Assembly: GCA_041398745.1 (NCBI GenBank)
Contig: JAWKUB010000005.1
Span: 62,001 to 126,000 of the forward strand
Direction of reading: 5' to 3'
DNA length: 64,000 bases
Source: JACKHO01 sp041398745
GTDB lineage: Bacteria; Planctomycetota; Planctomycetia; Planctomycetales; Planctomycetaceae
Shown in pieces: positions 57,197 to 64,000 of this stretch. The position numbers and the translations under genes are program-made. Position 1 is the stretch's first letter, and each line of letters begins with the position of its first letter. The notes beneath the pieces were generated by a model, which saw only the letters and a program-made list of their open reading frames with translations, had not been told where the DNA came from and made no database searches.

Positions 57197-59854
57197 CTAC
57201 TCCTCTTCCGAATCACTGTCCTCTTCGTCCAGGAGATCGAGGAGTCCGAGTGCATCGGCTTCATCTTCCGACCAGCGGAATCCCTGCCAGACGACACCTG
57301 GTCGGTCGTCATACCCTTCGCCTGCCTGGATGACCTGAACTACTTCAGCTGGTTCGTCGAGCCCAGAATACTGCGTCTCCAGCACGAAATTGACAGCTTC
57401 ATCTTCCGTTGCTGCGAGTACACCCCATTCCTGACAGTAAGTGGTCCATTCAGTTTGCCCCGGCAGGCAGCCAGATTTCGTACTCCATTCAGTTCCCAAC
57501 GGCTGCCTGATTTGGACACGATAAAAGTTGATGCCATTCTGCTCGGAAGTGTTCGCCCGCAGTTCCTCGAAGTATGCATCGGGCATCAGCCCTGTTTCCA
57601 GCATGCGCTGCATGAGTGCCATGCGAGCAGGATCGTTTCGAGGCCAGTCGGCCACAGCCGCGCACAGTCGCGACAGAATTCGCACGAGACCATTGAGTGA
57701 CAGGTACTCGACGTCAGCCAGTCGATCAGCAAGCAGCCCATGGATTTCACTGGATGCTTCTTCCAACTTCAGCATTTCCGCATGGGCACACGCCGTGAGC
57801 ACCTTAAGCTGAAAATCCCCCGGCAATTCAAACTGACGTTCCCGTTCTATCGCAGCCAGACACTCGTCGTAACGTTCGAGTTCCAGCAGCGCCCAGGCCC
57901 GGTAGTATTCCACCCACGCATGCGGTTCCGAGAGTTCAAGGTGCTTGTCGAGGTACGTCAATTGGGCGTCGTACTGCTCTAGCTGATAGGCGGCCAGCGC
58001 TGCCTCCCAGGCCACATCCGGATCGGAGCAGCCCTCACGCAATGACAAGTCGAGAGCGGCTAAAGCATCGCGAGGTCGATCAGTCTCGCCGTAGAGGTTT
58101 GAAAGGCTAATCGCCGCAGTTCCGTCGGTTCGATCCAGACGAAATGCGCGGGAATAACATCGTTCCGCCTCGCCCAAATTCTCGCGACTCACGAAATAGT
58201 CTCCTGCCCGCAAATAGTTGCGAGGTCGCTCAGGATCGAGACGCAGCGAATTCCGAAATGTCTCTTCGAGAAACTCTTCCGAAATGTCCGAAAAAACGTC
58301 AGCATCAACCGAACGGAAGTGAGCGCCCAGTTCCGCGAAGACGTTCAGCATGGTCGCGTCTTCTGGAAAACGTTCGGCCAGCTGTTTGCCATATTCCCAC
58401 GACTGACGTGCTTCATCAGGTCCGGTAACCACCCAGCGGCACATCATCAACAACATGGCCGCGTCTTTGGGGGATTCAATCCCCTCGGGCTCGAACTGCA
58501 GAATTTGCTCCAGCAATTCCTGCATGTTCCCCTCAACGCCTTCCATATCTTCTGATTGTCGTACCTGCAGAATTCTGTTCATCAGGTCGTTGATTTCGTC
58601 CTGCAGGGGCGTCGGTTGTTCTTCCTCTTCTTCGATTTTCGACCGTTTCGGTTGCTCAGCCGAGGTAGCTGCGCCGGCAAATGACTGAATGTCGGAACTT
58701 TCTCCTACGGCCAGATTCCGTCCGGCCTGTGCCGGTTCCAGAGTCGGTATTGGCAGCGGCAGTTCCGCCGATTCCATGAGCTGTTTCAACCGCCGGAGCG
58801 TAAGAAAATCCTGCGATTCTGCGGCACTTGCTTCGAGACCCCGTGCAATGGCCTCGGCACGCTTTCGATTTCCGTCAATCAGGTACGCCGCGATGAGTCT
58901 CAATCGAATCTCAAACCACTCTTTTAAACACCGCTGCTGTCGGAGACGCTGATCCCACTGGGTCAGCAATTCGATGCCATTCGCGACGTCGCCATTGACT
59001 ACGAATTCGAGGGCCTTGACACGGTCGGCCTCCAACTCAAATTGCGGCCACTCATTCCCCTTCACCGCAGATTGCAACAATTCGCGACCGACGCGGGGCT
59101 CCCCCAGCATGAGCAATGCTTCGTCCATCGAAGCCGCCACATGCAACCTCGCGTGTAACTTCAGGTAGACCGACTCTTCATCAGTGAAAGAAGCGGCCTT
59201 TTCCAGTTCCTGTTTTGCTCCCAGCAGGTCACCACGCAGGAGTTTAATCCAGGCCTGTTTCCGATGGCCTGTCCAGCGGCGATCCTTACTGTCGGAATTG
59301 TCGTTGCGAAACTCCCGCAGCACCTCGCAATGATGCAGCACCATGTCCAGGTCATCCGCGGCGAGATACACATCGGACGCGTATTCACGGAAACACTTCA
59401 CACATTCCAGCTTCCCGGTTTGCCGACACACCTGAATGCCATCAGCAATGCACTCATGCATTCCCTGCGAGTTATAGCCGTTCATGTCGCCCGTCGCTTC
59501 GGCGAGATTGTCGTAAGCACAACTGCTCATCCACTGACAAACCCAGTGGTAGTGCCCTTCGTTGAGGTCCGGCTGAATGAGGCGAGCGCGCTCTTCGTCG
59601 TTCAGAAGCGCAATGAGTTCCACTGCGGCGTCAGCAGTGGTTTGCGGTTCGAGTAGTCCGTGACCGAAGCGCATTTGATCAAACAACCCGCGCATGTAAT
59701 GAATCGCTCGCCCCTGTGCGCGCGATTGCCGGGTTGCATCCTTCGCCACCTGCATTGCCGATCGCAGTCGCCCGTTTTGAAAGTGCTCTTCAGATTGTTC
59801 GTCCAGCTGTTCCAGTTCCTGGTCAACCTGTTGGGGATCAAATTCGTCGGTCAT
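57197..59854 (-). CDS. Very large cytoplasmic TPR-repeat protein
   Basis: 885 residues, no signal peptide. Helical TPR-like repeats occur through most of the protein, clearest in residues 500-720 (RPRNYLRAGDYFVSRENLGE, AERCYSRAFRLDRTDGTAAI, HAWVEYYRAWALLELERYDE). A central charged linker (KIEEEEEQPTPLQDEI) divides two arrays. The C-terminal 110 residues form a separate domain (NFYRVQIRQPLGTEW, GVLAATEDEAVNFVLE) ending in an acidic tail (EEDSDSEEE). Likely a scaffold for protein complexes. It is the likely first gene of a pair with the AAA ATPase, which suggests a chaperone or remodelling partnership; this is inference from gene order. Confidence 0.82.
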   Translation of the reverse strand: MTDEFDPQQVDQELEQLDEQSEEHFQNGRLRSAMQVAKDATRQSRAQGRAIHYMRGLFDQMRFGHGLLEPQTTADAAVELIALLNDEERARLIQPDLNEGHYHWVCQWMSSCAYDNLAEATGDMNGYNSQGMHECIADGIQVCRQTGKLECVKCFREYASDVYLAADDLDMVLHHCEVLREFRNDNSDSKDRRWTGHRKQAWIKLLRGDLLGAKQELEKAASFTDEESVYLKLHARLHVAASMDEALLMLGEPRVGRELLQSAVKGNEWPQFELEADRVKALEFVVNGDVANGIELLTQWDQRLRQQRCLKEWFEIRLRLIAAYLIDGNRKRAEAIARGLEASAAESQDFLTLRRLKQLMESAELPLPIPTLEPAQAGRNLAVGESSDIQSFAGAATSAEQPKRSKIEEEEEQPTPLQDEINDLMNRILQVRQSEDMEGVEGNMQELLEQILQFEPEGIESPKDAAMLLMMCRWVVTGPDEARQSWEYGKQLAERFPEDATMLNVFAELGAHFRSVDADVFSDISEEFLEETFRNSLRLDPERPRNYLRAGDYFVSRENLGEAERCYSRAFRLDRTDGTAAISLSNLYGETDRPRDALAALDLSLREGCSDPDVAWEAALAAYQLEQYDAQLTYLDKHLELSEPHAWVEYYRAWALLELERYDECLAAIERERQFELPGDFQLKVLTACAHAEMLKLEEASSEIHGLLADRLADVEYLSLNGLVRILSRLCAAVADWPRNDPARMALMQRMLETGLMPDAYFEELRANTSEQNGINFYRVQIRQPLGTEWSTKSGCLPGQTEWTTYCQEWGVLAATEDEAVNFVLETQYSGLDEPAEVVQVIQAGEGYDDRPGVVWQGFRWSEDEADALGLLDLLDEEDSDSEEE

Positions 59855-60034
59855 GTTCGGTTCGTCAGTAGTTCACACAATCAAGACGTACGCTTGATTT
59901 GGTAATTTTCGAATGGTCGGAGTATCACGTGCGTACATCCGTCGGTCAACGCGAGGGGTTTCGGAGATTGCGAAATCTGGGGCTGATGACTACTTTGAGG
60001 GTCACTTTTGCCTGAATCATCTCGAGGAGAAACC

Positions 60035-61510
60035 ATGCGGCGACTGCTTGCATTGATGTTGTTGACTCTGTTCGTCGGTCCCGTTGCTGCCGCCGATAAG
60101 CCGAACATTCTGTTTATTGCGATTGATGATCAGAACGACTGGATTGGCTGTCTTGGGGGGCACCCTCAGGTTCAGACTCCAAACATCGATGGACTTGCCG
60201 CGCGGGGCACGGTCTTTCTCAACGCGCATTGTCAGTCGCCGTTGTGCAACCCCTCCCGTACCAGCCTGATGACCGGCTTGCGTCCGTCGACCACCGGCGT
60301 GTACGGCCTGGCCCCGTGGTTTCGCGATGTTGAGGATCTCAAAGACATTGTCAGTTTGCCGCAATACCTGAGGAAGCACGGGTATCGAGCACTCACAACG
60401 GGCAAAATTTACCACGGCGGATACGGACGTCGCCCCAACAAGGACGATGAGTTTGACGTCATTGGTACTCCTCCCGGCGTCGGCGTGAAACCGCCTCAGA
60501 AGCTGGTCAACACTCCTGCTCCGCACCCGCTCGTCGACTGGGGCGTGTTTCCTCACAAGGATGAAGACAAAGGGGATTGGGCCGTTGCCAGTTGGGCGGT
60601 TGACCAGTTGAAGCAACCGCAGGAAGAGCCGTTCTTCCTTTCCGTGGGATTCTTCCTGCCGCACGTTCCCTGCTACGCCACGCAGAAGTGGTTTGATTTG
60701 TATCCCGAAGAAACGTTGCAACTCCCGCCGTTTCTGGCAACCGACCGCGACGACACGCCACGCTTCAGCTGGTATTTGCACTGGAAACTTCCGGAACCGC
60801 GCCAGAAATTCCTGGAAGAAGACATGCAATGGAAGAACCTGGTCCGGTCGTATATGGCGTGTACCAGTTTCGTGGACAGCCAGGTCGGTCGCGTGCTGGC
60901 TGCTCTGGAAGAGAGTGGACATGCGGACAATACCATTGTGGTCCTTTGGTCCGATCACGGCTGGCATTTGGGCGAAAAACTCATCACGGGGAAGAACACC
61001 CTGTGGGATCGTGGAACGCGAGTTCCCCTCATTTTTGCCGGACCGGGAGTGGCCGAAGGTGGACGCTGTGAACAACCAGCCGAGCTGCTCGACATGTATC
61101 CCACGCTGGTGGAATTGTGTGAGCTGCCAGCCCGGGAAGGTCTCGAAGGACACAGCCTCGTGCCCCAGTTGAAAGACGCCAATGCCCCGCGCCCCTGGCC
61201 AGCCATTACCACGCACAACCACGACAACCACGGCGTTCGTACCCGCAACTGGCGGTACATCCACTACGCCGACGGTTCCGAAGAACTGTACAACATGCAG
61301 GACGACCCGAATGAGTGGAAAAACCTGGCAGGCGATCCTAACTACGGTGACGTACTGGCCGAGCATCGAAGCTTGATGCCGAAGGAGAGCCGTAAGCCCG
61401 TGCCAGGAAGTGCCCATCGGATCTTGACATACGACGAAGATTCCGGAGAAATTATCTGGGAAGGTCAACTCGTGCGACCCGACGACCCCATTCCGGAGTT
61501 GGAAGAGTAG
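60035..61510 (+). CDS. Secreted sulfatase, iduronate-2-sulfatase-like
   Basis: 491 residues; the ATG at 60035 follows GAGGAGA, so the in-frame TTG at 60008 is rejected. Signal peptide (RLLALMLLTLFVGPVAA). Active-site marks: IAIDDQNDWIGCLGG (Asp31-Asp32), signature CNPSR with Cys71 as formylglycine site, TTGKIYHGG, VVLWSDHGWHLGEK and KNTLWDRGTRVPLIF. The overall pattern fits the S1 sulfatases near human IDS and choline-sulfatase-like groups, acting on sulfated polysaccharides outside the cell. Transcribed alone; a pseudopilin gene follows after a repeat element. Confidence 0.94.
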   Translation: MRRLLALMLLTLFVGPVAAADKPNILFIAIDDQNDWIGCLGGHPQVQTPNIDGLAARGTVFLNAHCQSPLCNPSRTSLMTGLRPSTTGVYGLAPWFRDVEDLKDIVSLPQYLRKHGYRALTTGKIYHGGYGRRPNKDDEFDVIGTPPGVGVKPPQKLVNTPAPHPLVDWGVFPHKDEDKGDWAVASWAVDQLKQPQEEPFFLSVGFFLPHVPCYATQKWFDLYPEETLQLPPFLATDRDDTPRFSWYLHWKLPEPRQKFLEEDMQWKNLVRSYMACTSFVDSQVGRVLAALEESGHADNTIVVLWSDHGWHLGEKLITGKNTLWDRGTRVPLIFAGPGVAEGGRCEQPAELLDMYPTLVELCELPAREGLEGHSLVPQLKDANAPRPWPAITTHNHDNHGVRTRNWRYIHYADGSEELYNMQDDPNEWKNLAGDPNYGDVLAEHRSLMPKESRKPVPGSAHRILTYDEDSGEIIWEGQLVRPDDPIPELEE

Positions 61511-61530
61511 TTGGAGCAAACCCCATTGTC

Positions 61531-61577
61531 TCAACTATCTCAACGGTGGCGTAGCCACATTCAACCATCTCAACCAA
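61531..61577 (+). repeat. 47-bp TCAACC-type intergenic repeat, copy 2
   Basis: TCAACTATCTCAACG, GTGGC, GTAG, CCAC, ATTCAACCATCTCAACCAA. Same length and layout as 23921-23967, with differences clustered in the hairpin loop. It sits between the sulfatase stop and the pseudopilin start. Confidence 0.8.
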
Positions 61578-61587
61578 GCGTCAATCG

Positions 61588-62019
61588 ATGAATCGACTGC
61601 GCAGGTCCAATGGCAACAACTTAGACCGCCGCGGCATTTCGCTGCTGGAGGTGGTCATCGCGTTGGCCATTTTTATGGTCACGTTCGCGGTCATCTCTCG
61701 GGACATTGTCCGCGTGGGAGCACGTGCCGCCACTGGAGCAATCATGGAGAATGAAGCGTCAGTCCGGGCAGAAAGCGTCATGAACGAGGTCCTGGCCGGC
61801 GTAAAGCCGATGACCAGCGCAAGTTCGGCGACCTTTGGTGATGACGATACCTGGACCTACACCATCGAAGTCAGCGACGGTCCACACACCGACCTCAAAC
61901 GAATTGACGTCACCGTGACCAAGCCGAACGGAAATGACGTTGACTGGACACTGACCATTTCCCGATACGCACGCGACCCGGAACTCTTCCTCGGCGCGGC
62001 TGCTGATTCTTCATTATAG
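61588..62019 (+). CDS. Type II/IV pseudopilin (GspI-like)
   Basis: 143 residues. A prepilin signature RRGISLLEVVIALAIFMV places the cleavage after Gly16 with Glu21 at position +5. The hydrophobic helix is followed by a short variable domain (WTYTIEVSDGPHTDLKRIDV, DWTLTISRYARDPELF). Layout and size best match GspI/PulI-type minor pseudopilins (type II secretion). Other pseudopilins and secretion genes are absent here. It lies far from the secretin gene at 3937-8373 and could serve the same or another machine. Confidence 0.85.
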   Translation: MNRLRRSNGNNLDRRGISLLEVVIALAIFMVTFAVISRDIVRVGARAATGAIMENEASVRAESVMNEVLAGVKPMTSASSATFGDDDTWTYTIEVSDGPHTDLKRIDVTVTKPNGNDVDWTLTISRYARDPELFLGAAADSSL

Positions 62020-62063
62020 CTTCGGGTGACGTCAAACCGCCGATGTCTTCATGGCTGTAAAGT

Positions 62064-62090
62064 CACAGACAGGAATGTCTGTGCCACCGG
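62064..62090 (+). repeat. 27-bp palindromic repeat, family 2, copy 2
   Basis: Identical to 46916-46942: CACAGACA-GGAA-TGTCTGTG plus CCACCGG. Here it stands alone between the convergent pseudopilin and hrpB genes, without the outer inverted arms. Confidence 0.85.
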
Positions 62091-62104
62091 TTTCTTGACC
62101 GCCG

Positions 62105-64000
62105 CTACTTTTGCTTCCCAGGACGACGCTGGGGCGGTGCCTGAGTAGGATCATCGGGCCAGGAGTGTTTCGGGTAACGACGACGAAGTTCCTTACGGAT
62201 TTCAAAGTAGGTCGTTGTCCAGAAACTGTGCAAGTCATCGGTCACCTGCTGTACCCGCATGTTGGGAGCCAGCAGGTGCAGCAGGATGGGAATCCGTCCT
62301 CCCGCAACTCGGGGCGTTTCCTTCAGTCCGAAGACCTCCTGAATGCGCACTTCCAATGCGGGTGGCCGACCGGCTTCGTATGTCAGTTTGAGCAGGCTTC
62401 CGCTGGGTACCGTCAGACGTTCGGGCACTTCACGGTCGAGCCTCTGTTGTTGTTCATACGACAGTCGCGACAACAGCAGCGAATACCAGTCAGCCTTCCG
62501 GATTTCGCCCAGTGAGCGGTAAGTGTCGCATAAGCTCCGAACAAGTTCTTCCAAATCGGCCTGATCGCATGCAGGGAATTCAAGCTCGGGCATCCATTCG
62601 CGGAGGCAGCGTATGCGTGTCAGCAGCCCGCTGACCTTTTCATCTTGCGATGGAAAAACCAAATCCCATTTCGCCTTGGCCGCTTCGAAGAGCACGTTTG
62701 CGGCGGCCTCCTCGTCCTGGATTTCGCTCGGTTGTTCTGCGATGAGCAGGTCTTGCCAGTACGTCCGGCGACGAGCGACAACCCGCTGCTGCGTGGGATG
62801 CAGAAACAGTTCTTCCGTCTCTTTGAATCCGTTGGGCGGAAGCCAGTCGAGTTCGACGGCTGAGGCCTGTCGTACGAGTCCATCGCCCGATTGTCCGGCG
62901 ATGTCGACGCACAGGAAGTATTCGGCATCGGCGACGGAACTTTGAGTGTCGAGCTTCACCCCGTTGCCGCCAACCATGATGCCGCGCGAACTACCTTTTT
63001 CGCGCCGCCGGGCCAGCCGGTCGGGATAAGCAGCGAGCAAGGAGCGACAAATGAGTTCATCGTCTTCAATGTCGCGAGACGGTTTGGAAGCATTTCGTTC
63101 CGTCAACCGTTCCAGTTGCTTGGCGACACGAGCAATGTGTCTGGCCGATTGCGCACTGATTCGCCCCCACGGAAAATCTGATGCACCGCCTGCTAGGAAC
63201 TCTTCAAGTGCTGACAGTCGGTCGATTACGTCAGACCTCGAATGCGTTACGCGATGAGTGGTGGACTTTGCTTGTGATCGTCCGCTCCGTGCTTCATGTC
63301 GGGAAAACGGACTGCGCTCGGAGAGCATGGCTGCCAGAAGACAATGGCGGGTGGCATCACCCTGACGAACACCTTCCACGATGAGGCGAGCCAGTCGTGG
63401 CTGGACTGGCAGGCGAGCCATTTGCTGCCCAAGTCCCGTCACCAATCCATTCCTGATGGCACCTAGACTTTCCAGAAGCTGCTCCGCGTGGACCAGCGCT
63501 GTGGCATCGGGTGATTCAAACCAGGGAAATGCTTTCAGATCACTTTCGCCCCACACTCGGAGTTGCAGCATGGCGCCGGACAAATCCACACGCTGAACTT
63601 CCGGCGTTTCGTACTCGGGACGCGGACGATGCGACGCTTCATCCCAGAGCCGCACACATACTCCGGGCTGTGTGCGGCCGGCACGACCAGTTCGTTGATC
63701 GGCGGAGGCTTTGGAAATCCCTTCCAGCTGGAGACGATCGAGTCCCACGTCGGGATCGAATCGCATGACGCGTGCGAGTCCGCTGTCGATGACGGCTGTT
63801 ATTCCTTCAATAGTAATGGACGTCTCCGCCACGTTCGTGGCGAGGACGACTTTTCGCCCGTTAATTGGTGCCAGAACATTGTCCTGTTCTTCAGCGGTTT
63901 GATCACCAAATAACGGCATGACTGTGACGCCGCCCAGTCGCCGCTGCTGCAGAGCCCGCTCGGTTTGGCGAATTTCACCCACGCCGGGCAGAAATACGAG
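62105..64000 (-). CDS. hrpB: ATP-dependent helicase HrpB, 5' end outside the window
   Basis: The frame is open to the right edge (632 codons seen); the first residues read LVFLPGVGEI, in the middle of the helicase core. Motifs V and VI are present (VVLATNVAETSITIEGITAV and QRTGRAGRTQPGVC). An HA2 region and the HrpB C-terminal domain (LKLTYEAGRPPALEVRIQEV, LLHLLAPNMRVQQVTDDLHS) follow, ending with a basic PQRRPGKQK tail. HrpB is a DEAH-box helicase of uncertain role in RNA metabolism. The Walker motifs lie beyond the window. Confidence 0.94.
   Translation of the reverse strand, partial: LVFLPGVGEIRQTERALQQRRLGGVTVMPLFGDQTAEEQDNVLAPINGRKVVLATNVAETSITIEGITAVIDSGLARVMRFDPDVGLDRLQLEGISKASADQRTGRAGRTQPGVCVRLWDEASHRPRPEYETPEVQRVDLSGAMLQLRVWGESDLKAFPWFESPDATALVHAEQLLESLGAIRNGLVTGLGQQMARLPVQPRLARLIVEGVRQGDATRHCLLAAMLSERSPFSRHEARSGRSQAKSTTHRVTHSRSDVIDRLSALEEFLAGGASDFPWGRISAQSARHIARVAKQLERLTERNASKPSRDIEDDELICRSLLAAYPDRLARRREKGSSRGIMVGGNGVKLDTQSSVADAEYFLCVDIAGQSGDGLVRQASAVELDWLPPNGFKETEELFLHPTQQRVVARRRTYWQDLLIAEQPSEIQDEEAAANVLFEAAKAKWDLVFPSQDEKVSGLLTRIRCLREWMPELEFPACDQADLEELVRSLCDTYRSLGEIRKADWYSLLLSRLSYEQQQRLDREVPERLTVPSGSLLKLTYEAGRPPALEVRIQEVFGLKETPRVAGGRIPILLHLLAPNMRVQQVTDDLHSFWTTTYFEIRKELRRRYPKHSWPDDPTQAPPQRRPGKQK

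Noticed and set aside
60017..61534. A 505-codon open frame on the minus strand opposite the second sulfatase gene
   Set aside because: It mirrors the sulfatase gene almost end to end, has no recognisable domain, and arises from codon bias of the real plus-strand gene, whose active-site motifs are intact.

Overview
The window looks like chromosomal DNA of a planctomycete, most likely family Planctomycetaceae or a close relative. This is inferred from gene content: two secreted sulfatases, two Tat-signal DUF1501 proteins (one paired with a DUF1549/DUF1553 protein), a DUF1080 protein, a very large membrane Ser/Thr kinase, class III fructose-bisphosphatase, CstA and several glycine-rich secreted proteins. 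Genes lie on both strands in short operons. Many starts have only a weak Shine-Dalgarno sequence. I found no rRNA, tRNA, CRISPR array, prophage or intact insertion sequence.

Layout. 1-3.8 kb: a TgpA-like transglutaminase cut by the window edge, an IscA/ErpA-type Fe-S carrier and a sulfatase. 3.9-13.7 kb (minus strand): a giant secretin-like protein, a parvulin-type peptidyl-prolyl isomerase, Mfd and a lone receiver-domain protein. 14-17 kb: a YjhG-type D-xylonate dehydratase overlapping a short acyl-CoA-dehydrogenase-like gene. 17-26 kb: a lipoprotein, a small membrane protein, class III FBPase, a sugar isomerase-like protein, a family 2 glycosyltransferase and CstA. 26-30.4 kb: a DUF1549/EF-hand/DUF1553 protein with its DUF1501 partner, then two small membrane-anchored proteins. 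30.5-33.8 kb: three tightly spaced secreted paralogues. 34-43 kb: a coiled-coil secreted protein, a beta-helix protein, small membrane proteins, a DUF1801 protein between a full S9 peptidase gene and a duplicated scrap of its 3' end, a glycine-rich secreted protein and a DUF1080 protein. 43-48.5 kb: an RND/MMPL exporter, an M20 peptidase and a second DUF1501 protein. 48.5-60 kb: a 1416-residue kinase, a Dus enzyme with an exonuclease-phosphatase partner, a Ycf46-like AAA ATPase and an 885-residue TPR protein. 60-64 kb: a second sulfatase, a pseudopilin and HrpB helicase, cut by the right edge.

How the genes fit together. Several modules suit a heterotroph feeding on sulfated polysaccharide: sulfatases, a D-xylonate dehydratase, DUF1080 and sugar-isomerase folds, FBPase and CstA. 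Secretin, isomerase and pseudopilin belong to envelope and secretion functions, but no secretion ATPase or inner-membrane platform gene is present here.

The most notable non-coding structure is a set of short palindromic repeat families between genes. A 36-bp hairpin (three copies) has stems that differ by compensatory changes. A 27-bp palindrome (two copies) lies once inside a larger inverted repeat resembling a miniature mobile element. A 47-bp TCAACC-type element occurs twice. No defence system or clearly new multi-gene system was identified. The best leads are the repeat families, the tandem paralogue triplet, the repeat-rich secretin and the partial duplication of the peptidase gene.
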